Assembly: GCA_036389485.1 (NCBI GenBank) | Contig: DASVPR010000059.1 | Coordinates: 1-64,000 of the forward strand | Length of the DNA: 64,000 nt | Source of the DNA: CADCVT01 sp036389485 | GTDB lineage: Bacteria > Actinomycetota > Thermoleophilia > Solirubrobacterales > Solirubrobacteraceae | Reading direction: 5' to 3' | Part shown: positions 1-7,458 of the stretch, piece after piece | How the letters are laid out: each line of letters starts with the position of its first letter | How positions within the stretch are numbered: the first letter of the stretch is position 1 | Made by a program: the position numbers and the translations under genes | The notes under the pieces: generated by a model | Told to the model about the DNA's origin: nothing | What the model saw: the letters and a program-made list of their open reading frames with translations, nothing else | Databases searched by the model: none

Positions 1-162
1 CAAGACGAATGGGCCTACGCGCACCGCTGGAAGAACTCCCAACAGCGCACGCGGGCCCTGAGATCATTCGTCCGCTACTACAACCGCCGGCGGCCACACA
101 GCAGCCTCCGCGACCGGCCACCCATCAGCCGCGTTCACAACCTCCCTGACCAGGACAGCTAG
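1..162 (+). CDS. Transposase/integrase-core protein, C-terminal fragment cut by left edge
   Basis: The first 53 codons of frame 1 are open and end at TAG 160-162. They read as the C-terminal end of an rve-type integrase catalytic domain, as in IS3/IS481-family transposases: the stretch YYNRRRPHSSLRDRPPISRV is the familiar end of that domain (Y-N-x-x-R-P-H-S-S-L, followed by P at the domain edge). The rest lies left of the window, so whether the element is intact cannot be judged. The stop codon shares CTAG (159-162) with the stop of the convergent VOC gene, so the expected right terminal inverted repeat of an IS has no room before the neighbouring gene. That suggests a decayed or domesticated copy, or an insertion whose right end was lost. 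Confidence 0.8.
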   Translation, partial: QDEWAYAHRWKNSQQRTRALRSFVRYYNRRRPHSSLRDRPPISRVHNLPDQDS

Positions 163-542
163 AGCGGGGTCGCCAGCTCGATCAGCGTGCCGAACGGGTC
201 GCGGACGTACGCGACGCGCTGGCCCTGCGGCTTGTCCTCGGGGCGCGCGAGCTCCGTGCAGCCGTTGTCGACGGCGTGCGCGAACGCGGCGTCGACGTCG
301 TCGTGCGTGAGCGCGATCTCGACGTTGAACGGCTGGCCCTCCGCCCGTCTGACGCCTCCGGGGAAGTTCTTCTCACCGAGGGCGTAGTTCGCGAAGCCGA
401 GCTTCGTGGGCCCGGTGTCCATCTGCGCGTACTCGCTGCCGGCCACGAACTCCTTCTTCAGGCCGAAGACGCGCTCGTAGAAGTCCGCCGCCGCGGGCGG
501 GTCGTCGACGTAGACGATCACGAATCCGAGTTGGAGCTGCAT
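159..542 (-). CDS. VOC-superfamily (glyoxalase/bleomycin-resistance fold) protein
   Basis: A 127-residue single-domain protein of the vicinal-oxygen-chelate fold. It shows the paired beta-alpha-beta-beta-beta modules: N-terminal FVIVYVDDPPAAADFYERVFG and C-terminal VAYVRDPFGTLIELATPL, where the final E is the usual metal-ligand position. Such proteins are glyoxalase-like enzymes or drug-binding proteins; the substrate cannot be told from sequence. I chose ATG at 542 because it begins exactly at the fold's first strand; the frame stays open further upstream, but that part overlaps the AraC gene and has biased composition. The gene lies 23 bases downstream of the AraC-type regulator on the same strand, so the two are probably one transcript. 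Its stop overlaps the transposase fragment's stop at CTAG. Confidence 0.85.
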   Translation of the reverse strand: MQLQLGFVIVYVDDPPAAADFYERVFGLKKEFVAGSEYAQMDTGPTKLGFANYALGEKNFPGGVRRAEGQPFNVEIALTHDDVDAAFAHAVDNGCTELARPEDKPQGQRVAYVRDPFGTLIELATPL

Positions 543-565
543 GCGGGGATCGTCGCGCGCCGCGG

Positions 566-1267
566 TCACGCGCTCTTGGAAAAAACGGACGTCGGGGGCG
601 CGCCCGCGAGCTCCACGCAGTCGTTGGTGAAGTGGGCCTGGTCGGCGTAGCCGGCCTCGAACGCGACGCGCGCAAGCTCCTCCCCGGCGCGGGCGTGTTC
701 CAGCGCGCGCTGGAGCCGGAGGACGCGCGCGAGCCGCTTCGGCCCGTACCCGACCGCGGAGGTGATCCTGCGCCGGAGCTGGCGCTCGCTGACGAACAGC
801 GCCCGCGCGACGTCGGCCACCGCGGCGCCGCGCCGCAGCCGCGCCACCGCTTCGCCGACGAGCGGATCCGGCGCGTCGGCCGGCCGCCTCATGAGCTCCT
901 CCACCACCACCCTCCGCGGCGCCGTGGCCCGCTCCAGCGCCTCCGCGAGCCGCGCGCCGTCGTCGCCCCACACCTCGTGCAGCTCGGGGCGCGCGTCGAC
1001 GACCGCCTCGCCCGCGACGCCCAGGAGGGCAGGCGCGGCGCCCGGCCGCATCCGGACGCCGATCACGTGCGTCCCCTCCGCGAGCGACACCTCGAAGACG
1101 GTCGAGTTCGCGCCGACGACGCGCGTCCCCGCCCCTTCCGTCCACACGATGTCGATGCACCCGTCCGGGATGACGCGGACCGGCGCCCCGGCCTCCGCCT
1201 CCCGCTCCCAGACGCACGCGAGCCACGGCGCGAGCGCCTGAGGAGGAGCATGCTCGCGATAGCCCAT
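566..1267 (-). CDS. AraC-type transcriptional regulator with DUF6597-like N-terminal domain
   Basis: A 233-residue regulator. Residues about 1-110 resemble the DUF6597 domain seen in front of AraC helix-turn-helix pairs (LAPWLACVWEREAE, then VIPDGCIDIVW). Residues about 135-230 hold the AraC DNA-binding domain: first helix-turn-helix VADVARALFVSERQLRRRI, and second helix-turn-helix ARVAFEAGYADQAHFTNDC, the classic GYxDQxHFxxxF signature with C in place of the last F. It probably controls the adjacent VOC gene. Start ATG 1267-1265 lies 9 bases after a TAGGGT box (1282-1277), compatible with a leaderless transcript. It is divergent from the zinc-ribbon gene across only 26 bases. Confidence 0.88.
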   Translation of the reverse strand: MGYREHAPPQALAPWLACVWEREAEAGAPVRVIPDGCIDIVWTEGAGTRVVGANSTVFEVSLAEGTHVIGVRMRPGAAPALLGVAGEAVVDARPELHEVWGDDGARLAEALERATAPRRVVVEELMRRPADAPDPLVGEAVARLRRGAAVADVARALFVSERQLRRRITSAVGYGPKRLARVLRLQRALEHARAGEELARVAFEAGYADQAHFTNDCVELAGAPPTSVFSKSA

Positions 1268-1276
1268 CGGCCCCGG

Positions 1277-1286
1277 ACCCTACACT
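1277..1286. promoter_or_regulatory. Overlapping divergent -10 boxes between AraC gene and zinc-ribbon gene
   Basis: On the plus strand TACACT (1281-1286) lies 7 bases before the GTG start at 1294. On the minus strand TAGGGT (1282-1277) lies 9 bases before the ATG at 1267. The two hexamers share the TA at 1281-1282. The spacings match leaderless actinobacterial promoters. No convincing -35 element is seen for either; transcription starts are inferred. Confidence 0.5.
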
Positions 1287-1293
1287 CGATCCC

Positions 1294-1599
1294 GTGGCCC
1301 TCCACCGCGGGATCGACGGCTCCGAGCCGCTGCGCCCCGAGCCGATCACCCGGCTCGCCGGCTCGTACGAGGTGCGGAGGTCGGTCCGCACCTGGACCCT
1401 CGCGACCGGCACCCTCGCGTGCCCCGACTGCGACGCGCCGGTCTTCCCGGGCGAGGCGTCGTTGCGGCCGGCCGACGCGATCAGCTGCCCGTACTGCCTC
1501 GCCACCGGCTTCGTGCGGGAGTTCCTCTCCCTCGCCGCGCCATCGCGCCCCGCGCGGGTCGCGGTGCGCGTGGTCGCCCCGCTCCGCCGCGCGCGCTAG
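1294..1599 (+). CDS. Small zinc-ribbon-like protein of unknown function
   Basis: A 101-residue protein with two CxxC knuckles, CPDC (residues about 43-46) and CPYC (about 65-68), spaced as in a zinc ribbon, followed by a basic tail. I do not recognise a named family. The GTG start at 1294 is chosen because it follows a TACACT box by 7 bases. The stop TAG (1597-1599) overlaps the stop of the convergent thioesterase at CTAG. Residue composition and the two Cys pairs support a real gene. The function, perhaps nucleic-acid or protein binding, is not known. Confidence 0.65.
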   Translation: MALHRGIDGSEPLRPEPITRLAGSYEVRRSVRTWTLATGTLACPDCDAPVFPGEASLRPADAISCPYCLATGFVREFLSLAAPSRPARVAVRVVAPLRRAR

Positions 1600-2000
1600 C
1601 TCAGGGCGTACACGACGATCCCGGTCGCGACGATCCCATCGTAGTCGCGGGCCTCGACCGTGCAGTGGCACAGCGACTTCCCGCGGCGGACGACCTTCGC
1701 CTCCGCGACGAGGTCCTGGGCTTCCGCCCCGCGCACGAAGTCGACGGTGAGGCTCGCCGTCCCCCATCGCTTCGGCATCTCGTCGAACTCCGCCGCCCAC
1801 GAGGCCGCGGTCGCGGCGGTGTCGATGAGGGTGCTGATCGCGCCGCCGTGGACGACCTGCCCCGCAGTCGTCACCTTCTCGTCGAACGGCAGCGCCAGGG
1901 TCGCCCGGTCCGGGCCGATGTCGCGCAGCTCCAGCCCGGCGAGCAGCGCGAACGGCGAGTGCTGGAGGAAGGTGCGGATGAGCTCCTGGCCGTCGACCAT
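1596..2000 (-). CDS. PaaI-family hotdog-fold thioesterase
   Basis: A 134-residue protein with the hotdog thioesterase signature HGGAISTLIDTAATAA (residues about 51-66). This fits PaaI/YbgC-like acyl-CoA thioesterases, where a conserved acidic residue on the helix after HGG acts in hydrolysis. Length and the strand-rich second half (LTVDFVRGAE, VVRRGKSLCHCTVEARD) are typical of the family. The start ATG at 2000 immediately precedes the conserved first helix; the open frame continues upstream but is antisense-like there. It probably hydrolyses a CoA thioester in the cytoplasm; the substrate is unknown. It lies just downstream of the secreted-protein gene (stop at 2012), possibly co-transcribed. 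Confidence 0.88.
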   Translation of the reverse strand: MVDGQELIRTFLQHSPFALLAGLELRDIGPDRATLALPFDEKVTTAGQVVHGGAISTLIDTAATAASWAAEFDEMPKRWGTASLTVDFVRGAEAQDLVAEAKVVRRGKSLCHCTVEARDYDGIVATGIVVYALS

Positions 2001-2011
2001 GGCGCGCGAGG

Positions 2012-2977
2012 CTACGGCAGCCGCCCGCGGTACAGCGTGAGATCGGCACGCTTCTTGTAGTCGCGGAAGTCGAGGAGGAACAGCGCGTTGCGCGTGAGCG
2101 AGAACGCGGGCGAGGTGAGGATCCCCATGAACCGCTCGACCTTCCACGTGGCCGTGCGGCGCGTCCGCAGGTTCATCACGTGCAGGAAGCGCCTGCGGTC
2201 GCGGTCGACCGTCAGCCACGCGAAGTGCGACCGGGTGAGCGTCTCGAACGACCCGCTCGCGGCCTGGATGACCGGCCGCGCGCGCCCGCAGCGGCTGAGC
2301 GTGAAGCCGTTCCACTTCGGGACGACGCCGAACGGCGGCTCGTAGACGAACGGCTGGAACGGGGTCGGGCCCGGGTCGAAGCCGGGCTCGTCGAGGGGCC
2401 GCTCGAGCGGCGAGCACAGCCGGCGGACCAGCCGCGGACGGTCGATGTCCTCGACCTCGCGCGCCCCGTCGGCCGCCGGGCGCACCTCGCCGGTGCGGAG
2501 GTTCGTGAAGTCGAAGAAGTCGTGAGCGGCGCCCCGGGCGTCGTTGTCGATCCACTCCGTCTGGATCCAGTGCGCGCCGATCGCCTGCGCCCACTGGCTC
2601 CGCCCGATCTCCCCCTCCCACAGCCGCTCCCGCCGGACGACCGCGTCGAGCCCCCGGAACCGCAGCTCCCTCCCGGTCCGCGCCGAGAAGAGCTGCGGCC
2701 GGTAGTCCGACCTGCCGCGCCGGCAGTCCATCAGCAACCGCCCGCCGGGCATCCCGTTGAAGTGCCGGCACCGCCGCGGCATCCGGACCCGGTAGCTCCG
2801 CCCGGTCAGCGTCTCGCCGACCCGGATCCACCCGCCACCCCGCACGACCCACGCCGCCGTCCGGTCGCCGTCGGTCACCGGGATCGACCGGATCGTCCCG
2901 ACGCGCTGCAGCCCAGCCGCGTGCGCCGAAGCCGCCGCCACGACCAGAACGACGACCGCGAGCGCGGCGGATCGCAT
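2012..2977 (-). CDS. Secreted protein of unknown function
   Basis: A 321-residue protein with a clear Sec signal peptide (MRSAALAVVVLVVAAASAHAA, probable cleavage after AHA). The mature part is rich in W, R and aromatic strands and contains scattered Cys (RRC, DCRR, LCS, SRC), suggesting an extracytoplasmic beta-rich domain, perhaps a beta-propeller-like fold. I do not recognise the family. Its ATG overlaps the stop of the Rrf2 gene (ATGA at 2977), so the pair is translationally coupled; no metal or catalytic motif stands out. The link to an Rrf2 regulator may be only transcriptional convenience. Confidence 0.75.
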   Translation of the reverse strand: MRSAALAVVVLVVAAASAHAAGLQRVGTIRSIPVTDGDRTAAWVVRGGGWIRVGETLTGRSYRVRMPRRCRHFNGMPGGRLLMDCRRGRSDYRPQLFSARTGRELRFRGLDAVVRRERLWEGEIGRSQWAQAIGAHWIQTEWIDNDARGAAHDFFDFTNLRTGEVRPAADGAREVEDIDRPRLVRRLCSPLERPLDEPGFDPGPTPFQPFVYEPPFGVVPKWNGFTLSRCGRARPVIQAASGSFETLTRSHFAWLTVDRDRRRFLHVMNLRTRRTATWKVERFMGILTSPAFSLTRNALFLLDFRDYKKRADLTLYRGRLP

Positions 2978-3369
2978 CAGATGTAGTACATCGCGGCGCC
3001 GGCGTCGCGCCGCTCTCGCTCGATCACGTCGGCGATCGTGGTCGACTCGAGGACGGCGCGGGCGGCGCCGGCGGCCTCGGCGAAGATCCCCTCGGCTCCT
3101 CCCCCGACCGGGCCGTCGAGCAGCTCGACGACCTCTAACACCGTGATCGACCCCGGCTCGCGGGCGAAGGAGTAGCCGCCCTTGACCCCGCGCTGGCTGC
3201 GAAGCAGGCCCGCCCGGCGCAGCACCGCGAAGAGCTGCTCCAAGAACTGCATCGGGATGTCGCGGCGGCGGGCGAGCTCGCCGATCGGGACCGGCGCGTC
3301 GCCGCCCACGCGGCCGAGCTCGGCGAGGGCCTTGATCGCGTACGGCGACTTGGTGGTGATCGAGATCAC
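2977..3369 (-). CDS. Rrf2-family transcriptional regulator lacking Fe-S cysteines
   Basis: A 130-residue regulator with the Rrf2 winged helix at the N-terminus: SPYAIKALAELG, IPMQFLEQLFAVLRRAGLLRSQRGVKGGYSFAR, where L-E-Q-L/I and RGxxGGY are hallmark motifs. IscR and NsrR relatives carry three Cys for an iron-sulfur cluster; none is present here, so it is a cluster-free member such as CymR-type sensors. The GTG start (3369) is preceded by TACACT (3385-3380) with 10 bases between, giving a nearly leaderless transcript. Its 3' end overlaps the secreted-protein gene (ATGA). Target genes are not known. Confidence 0.9.
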   Translation of the reverse strand: MISITTKSPYAIKALAELGRVGGDAPVPIGELARRRDIPMQFLEQLFAVLRRAGLLRSQRGVKGGYSFAREPGSITVLEVVELLDGPVGGGAEGIFAEAAGAARAVLESTTIADVIERERRDAGAAMYYI

Positions 3370-3400
3370 GGCGTGGCCAAGTGTATGGGGGCCTTAACGA

Positions 3401-3436
3401 GCATCGCCCTCGCGGCAGGGGTGGCGAGGGCGATGC
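3401..3436 (-). terminator. 13-bp perfect inverted repeat, probable terminator of the HDOD-LuxR gene
   Basis: GCATCGCCCTCGC (3401-3413) is perfectly repeated in inverse at 3424-3436 around a 10-base loop. It lies 35 bases beyond the stop of the HDOD-LuxR gene and upstream of the Rrf2 promoter. There is no long U-tract (the minus strand continues TCGTTAAGG), so termination may be weak or factor-assisted. A protein-binding role is possible because of the perfect symmetry. Confidence 0.55.
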
Positions 3437-3470
3437 GAACCGGTGGGACCGGTGGGGTGGGCGGAAAGGA

Positions 3471-4559
3471 CTAGAGCCAGCCGCGCTCGGTGGCGAGGAG
3501 GACGGCCTGGGCGCGGTCGACCGCGCCGAGCTTGCCGTAGATGTTGTGCAGGTGGGTGCGGACCGTGGAGGTCGACAGCGAGAGCTCGTGGGCGATCTGC
3601 TTGTAGACCTTGCCCTCGGACAGCCGCTTCAGGACCTCGACCTCGCGGGACGACAGCGGGCACGGGTCGATCGAGCGCTGGCGCCCGGTCTGCGGGTACG
3701 GGAGGTCGTACATGACCGTCCGCAGCTCCGCAGGCCCCATCCCGATGATGCGCGCGACCTTGAGCAGCTCGGTCGGCGAGACCGCCGAGCCCTGCGCGTA
3801 GTGGGCGAGCATGTCGGCGAGCCGGACGTAGGCGGCCTCGCCGCTCACGTCGTCGGCGTGGTGGCGCTCGATGACGGAGGCGACGGCCTTCGGGAGACCC
3901 CAGCGCCGGGCCAGGACGCCGCCGACGAGCGCGTGGTCGACGCCGAGCTCGCGGCGCTCGCGATGGATCCGCTCCTCGGGGGTCCGGGCGCCCTGGTGGA
4001 CCTGCCCCGGGTAGCCCGGGTAGGCGTGCATGAGGACGAGCTTGCCGATGTCGTGCAGGAGCGCGGTGACCATGAGGCGGTCGCGCTGCTCGTAGCCGGT
4101 CTCGGTGGCGAGACGATCGGCCGCGCGCTGCGTGGCGACGCCGTGCAGGCGGAAGCGCTCCGGAGCGGCGTCCCAGACGGACGAGCGCTCGAAGAAGTCG
4201 TAGGTGCGGGCACGCGAGGCGAGAGCCTGGACGGCCTCGGGCGACAGGAGCTCGACGCTCTTGACGACGCTCTCGACGCGACCGCGCGAGCGGCCCTCGA
4301 CCTGGTTGGCCAGACGGAGGACGGCGATCACGAGAGCGCAGTCGGACTCGACGGCGCCGACGACCTCGGCCGCGGAGACCCGCTCCTGGGAGACGAGGCG
4401 CAGGAGCCGGTTGCGCGACTCCGCGAGAGCCGGGAACGCTTCCAGCGCCTCGAAGGCAGCGGTCAGCCGGCGGCCGTGACCTTCGTTGTGCCGGCGCTGG
4501 GCGCCGACGGCAGTCTGGGGGGGCGTGTTCTGGCGGATCGCGGTGGGCGGCGTTGACAT
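3471..4559 (-). CDS. HDOD-domain signalling protein with C-terminal LuxR helix-turn-helix
   Basis: A 362-residue fusion. Residues about 30-250 form an HDOD domain (PF08668 type), with ALLHDIGKLVLMHAYPG and DHALVGGVLARRWGLPKAVASVIERHH. Residues about 298-362 form a LuxR/GerE DNA-binding domain (LSSREVEVLKRLSEGKVYKQIAHEL, STSTVRTHLHNIYGKL). HDOD domains sense or scaffold signals without proven nucleotide hydrolysis; the C-terminal domain should bind DNA. The ATG at 4559 has an AGGAAA ribosome site about 8 bases upstream (minus strand). A GCCGATAA box at 4596-4589, typical of FliA/WhiG sigma, lies 29 bases before the start. A hairpin follows the stop. It is divergent from nfo. Confidence 0.92.
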   Translation of the reverse strand: MSTPPTAIRQNTPPQTAVGAQRRHNEGHGRRLTAAFEALEAFPALAESRNRLLRLVSQERVSAAEVVGAVESDCALVIAVLRLANQVEGRSRGRVESVVKSVELLSPEAVQALASRARTYDFFERSSVWDAAPERFRLHGVATQRAADRLATETGYEQRDRLMVTALLHDIGKLVLMHAYPGYPGQVHQGARTPEERIHRERRELGVDHALVGGVLARRWGLPKAVASVIERHHADDVSGEAAYVRLADMLAHYAQGSAVSPTELLKVARIIGMGPAELRTVMYDLPYPQTGRQRSIDPCPLSSREVEVLKRLSEGKVYKQIAHELSLSTSTVRTHLHNIYGKLGAVDRAQAVLLATERGWL

Positions 4560-4588
4560 CCTTGTTTCCTGGTCCGGGGTCAGCCTCG

Positions 4589-4616
4589 TTATCGGCACGG
4601 ATGGACGCATGGTTGA
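4589..4616 (-). promoter_or_regulatory. FliA/WhiG-type promoter upstream of the HDOD-LuxR gene
   Basis: The minus strand reads TCAA (4616-4613), 16 bases, then GCCGATAA (4596-4589). The consensus for FliA/WhiG sigma factors is TAAA-N15-GCCGATAA, so the -10 is exact, the -35 has one change and the spacer one extra base. Predicted transcription starts near 4582 and would give a leader of about 20 bases with an AGGAAA ribosome site. A WhiG/FliA-family sigma factor is encoded at 54223-54996. Confidence 0.6.
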
Positions 4617-4673
4617 GTTGACAAAGGAAGAAGTCATCAGACAGCGACGATTTGCAGGGGAAAAGGGGCGTCC

Positions 4674-5534
4674 ATGCTGATCGGCGCCCACGTCTCGCCG
4701 GCCGGAGGCGTGGCCAGGGCCGTCGAACGCGGCGTCGAGCGCGGCTGCCACGCGATCCAGATCTTCAACCAGAACCCCCGCGCCTGGCGGCCGCGCGAGT
4801 ACCCGCCGGACGAGGTCGAGGCGTTCCACGCGGCCAGGGACGCCTCCGACGTCGACGCCCTCCTCATCCACGCCGTCTACCTCCTCAACTGCGCCTCCGA
4901 CGACGCCGAGATCCGCGGCAAGTCGTTGAACAGCCTGATCTCGTCGCTGCGCGCCGGGAAGGAGCTGGGCGCGACCGCGGTCGTCCTGCACCCCGGCAGC
5001 GCGAAGGCCGGTGACGTCCCGAGCGCGATCAAGCGCGCCGGCGAGGTCATCAAGGAGGCGCTCGACGAGTCGGAGACGTGTCCCCTCCACCTCGAGAACA
5101 CCGCCGGGTCCGGAGGCACGCTGGGCCGCAGCTTCGCCGAGCTCGCCGCGCTGGTCGAGGCCGCGGGCGGCGACGAGCGGATCGGGATCTGCCTCGACTC
5201 CTGCCACCTCCTCGCCTCGGGCTACGACATCCGGACGGAGGAAGGGCTCACGACGACGCTCGAGGAGTGCGTCGACAAGGTCGGCCTCGAACGGCTCGGC
5301 TCCCTGCACCTCAACGACTCGAAGACGCCGCTCGGCTCGAACGTCGACCGTCACGCGGACCCGGGCGAGGGCGAGCTCGGGCCCGACGGGTGCGCCGTCT
5401 TCCTCTCCGAGCCTCGCTTTCAGGACCTCCCGCTCGTCCTCGAGGCGTCGGGCCCCGACAACAAGGGCGCGTCCGCCGAGCAGATCGCCTACGTCCGCAG
5501 GCTGCGCGAGGAGGGGCTGGCGCGGAGGGGCTAG
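4674..5534 (+). CDS. nfo: Endonuclease IV (apurinic/apyrimidinic endonuclease)
   Basis: A 286-residue TIM-barrel AP endonuclease for base-excision repair. It cleaves DNA 5' of abasic sites using three zinc ions. All nine metal ligands of the family are visible in order: H66, H106, E141, D175, H178, H212, D225, H227 and E257, within LIHAVYLLN, VVLHPGS, HLENTAG, CLDSCHLLASGYD, SLHLNDSK, VDRHADPGEG and VLEASG. Length matches Escherichia coli Nfo. The ATG start at 4674 has a purine-rich GGGGAAAAGGGG upstream. It is divergent from the HDOD gene. Its stop overlaps that of the convergent SGNH hydrolase at CTAG (5531-5534). Confidence 0.97.
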   Translation: MLIGAHVSPAGGVARAVERGVERGCHAIQIFNQNPRAWRPREYPPDEVEAFHAARDASDVDALLIHAVYLLNCASDDAEIRGKSLNSLISSLRAGKELGATAVVLHPGSAKAGDVPSAIKRAGEVIKEALDESETCPLHLENTAGSGGTLGRSFAELAALVEAAGGDERIGICLDSCHLLASGYDIRTEEGLTTTLEECVDKVGLERLGSLHLNDSKTPLGSNVDRHADPGEGELGPDGCAVFLSEPRFQDLPLVLEASGPDNKGASAEQIAYVRRLREEGLARRG

Positions 5535-6217
5535 ATGGCGGCGAGCGCCAGCCGGGAGGCGATCGTCAGCCCGTCGTGGCCGAGGTGGACGCCGTCGAGC
5601 TGGCGCACGACCACCCTCCGCCCGTTCCATCTCATCGTCCGCCGGTACCGCCAGCCGGGCGTGAAGACCGGGACCAGGTCGAGCAGCTCGGCGCCCGGCT
5701 CGAGCGCCACCGCGCGACGGATCGCCCGGTTGACGATGCGGAACGCGCGCCGCAGGCCGCGGTCGCGCGGCGCCGGCAGCGTCAGCCAGATCGTCCGCCC
5801 GTAGATCCGCGTGAGGCGTCGCGCGCGCCGGACGTAGCCCGCCACCCACGCCCGCCCGCAGCACCTCGCGCCCGCGATCGGGAAGAGGTCGTTGGCCCCG
5901 ATGAACATGAACGTCACGTCGGGGTGGAACTCGGCGACCTGCTCGTGCGCGTGCTGCGCCCAGTCGAGGATGAACGGCTTGGTGAGGCCGGTACCGAAGC
6001 GCCCGTCGGTCTTGACCTCGTGGCCCGCCGCGCGCAGCTCGCGCGCCAGCGGCCGCTGCATGACGTACATCATCGAGTCGCCCGTGGCCAGCACCCGCGC
6101 GGCCCGGGCGGGCGCCGCCGGCGCGACCGCGGCGAGCAGCGCGATCAGGCCAGCCGCGAGATGCGCTCGACGGTGCGGTCGACGTCCTCGTCGGTGGTGC
6201 GCGGGTTGATCGTGCAC
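5531..6217 (-). CDS. Secreted SGNH/GDSL-type hydrolase
   Basis: SGNH-fold esterase-like protein with block I ATGDSMMYV (catalytic Ser in GDS), block III FIGANDLFP (GxND), and block V DGVHLGHDGL (Asp-x-x-His). These resemble the peptidoglycan or polysaccharide O-acetyl-esterase-like SGNH proteins. A hydrophobic stretch LIALLAAVAPAAPARA gives a signal peptide. The start is uncertain. GTG at 6217 yields a long Arg-rich n-region but overlaps the decarboxylase gene by 73 bases; a CTG at 6148 overlapping the decarboxylase stop (CTGA) would start directly at the hydrophobic core. Both keep all catalytic motifs. It is probably in an operon with the decarboxylase and msrB. Confidence 0.82.
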   Translation of the reverse strand: MHDQPAHHRRGRRPHRRAHLAAGLIALLAAVAPAAPARAARVLATGDSMMYVMQRPLARELRAAGHEVKTDGRFGTGLTKPFILDWAQHAHEQVAEFHPDVTFMFIGANDLFPIAGARCCGRAWVAGYVRRARRLTRIYGRTIWLTLPAPRDRGLRRAFRIVNRAIRRAVALEPGAELLDLVPVFTPGWRYRRTMRWNGRRVVVRQLDGVHLGHDGLTIASRLALAAI

Positions 6218-7458
6218 AGGCGCAACACGGTACGGCCTCGCAGGACCGTCGAGGACGGCGCGGCGAAGCCGTCCGCGACGACCCGCTCGCTCAACGCGCC
6301 CGCGTCGCCGGCGGCCGGCGCGAACGTGACGATCCCCAGCTGCGCGGGCGTGACGACCTCGAGGTTGCCAGTCGCCTCGATCGCCCGCTCAGCCCGCTCG
6401 GCGAGCGCGATCACCCGCCGGATCGCGTCGCGGAACGCGTCGACCCCGAACACGTGGAAGGACAGCCAGAGCTTCAGCGCCCGCGACCCGCGGCTCAGCT
6501 GGGGCGAGCGGTCGCGGAAGTCGACCTCGGCGCTCACGACGTCGCGCAGGTACTCGCCGAACAGCGAGAACGCCCGCTCCAATGCGCCCTCGTGGCGGAC
6601 GAGGACGCACCCCGCCTCGTACGGCTGGAACAGCATCTTGTGCGGGTCGAGGACGATCGAGTCCGCGTGCTCGAGGCCGTCGACCGCGCCGACGAGGGCA
6701 GCCGGCGCGCCGTACGCGCCGTCGACGTGCAGCCAGGCGTCGCCGGACGCCGCGCGGATCGCATCGAGCGGGTCGACGGCGCCGGTGTTCGTCGTCCCCG
6801 CCGTGGCGACGACGACCGCGTCGCCGGAGGCCGCCGCGCGCACGTCGTCCGGCCGCAGCCGGAAGCCGTCGTCGGTCGGGAGCGTCTCGTACGGCAGGCC
6901 GAGCAGCCGCAGCGCGCGCAGGACCGACGCGTGGGTCTGGTCGGACACGACGGCCCGCCGCGCGCCCGCCTCGCGCGCCGCCGCGAGCGCGGTCAGCGAC
7001 CCGACGCTGCCGCCGCTGACGAGCACGCCGCCCGTCCCCTCCGGCAGTCCGCACCACGAGCGCAGCCAGTCGAGCACCACGAGCTCGACCGTGGCCGGCC
7101 CGCTGCCGCCCGCCCACGACCCGGCGAACACGTTGAGCCCCGCGGCGAGGGCGTCGGCGAGCGCGCTCACCGGGTTGGACGGCGAGCCCACCCGCGCGAA
7201 GAACCGCGGGTGGTCGCCGTGCTGCATGAACGGCAGGACCTCAGTGAGCAGCCGGTCGAGCGCCGCCTCGGGATCGCCCGGCCCGTCCGGCGGCGGCCCG
7301 CCGACCGCCGCGCGCAGCGCTGCCGCGTCGCCCGTGCGCAGAGGCGCCAGCTCCGGCAGCCGCTCCCAGTGCTCGACGATCGCGTCGACGACGCGGTGCC
7401 CGAGGCGCCGGAGCGCCTCGGGCTCGAGCGTCAGCGGCGCTCGAGGTCCAGCGCGCAC
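6145..7458 (-). CDS. PLP-dependent group II amino-acid decarboxylase
   Basis: About 437 residues of the aromatic-L-amino-acid/glutamate decarboxylase family (fold type I PLP enzymes). Visible are SGGSVGSLTALAAARE (phosphate-binding loop), AGTTNTGAVDPLDAI, LHVDGAYGAPAAL (Asp that pairs with the PLP pyridine), and the Schiff-base lysine in DPHKMLFQPYEAG. It should release CO2 from an amino acid, probably aromatic, to form an amine. GTG at 7458 is taken as start, overlapping msrB by 28 bases. A CTG overlapping the msrB stop (CTGA, 7434-7431) is an alternative that starts at LTLEPEALRR, close to where homologues begin. The next gene is the SGNH hydrolase. Confidence 0.9.
   Translation of the reverse strand: MRAGPRAPLTLEPEALRRLGHRVVDAIVEHWERLPELAPLRTGDAAALRAAVGGPPPDGPGDPEAALDRLLTEVLPFMQHGDHPRFFARVGSPSNPVSALADALAAGLNVFAGSWAGGSGPATVELVVLDWLRSWCGLPEGTGGVLVSGGSVGSLTALAAAREAGARRAVVSDQTHASVLRALRLLGLPYETLPTDDGFRLRPDDVRAAASGDAVVVATAGTTNTGAVDPLDAIRAASGDAWLHVDGAYGAPAALVGAVDGLEHADSIVLDPHKMLFQPYEAGCVLVRHEGALERAFSLFGEYLRDVVSAEVDFRDRSPQLSRGSRALKLWLSFHVFGVDAFRDAIRRVIALAERAERAIEATGNLEVVTPAQLGIVTFAPAAGDAGALSERVVADGFAAPSSTVLRGRTVLRLCTINPRTTDEDVDRTVERISRLA

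Noticed and set aside
4618..4623. TTGACA as the -35 of an nfo promoter
   Set aside because: The hexamer is perfect but no acceptable -10 lies 16-18 bases downstream on the plus strand.
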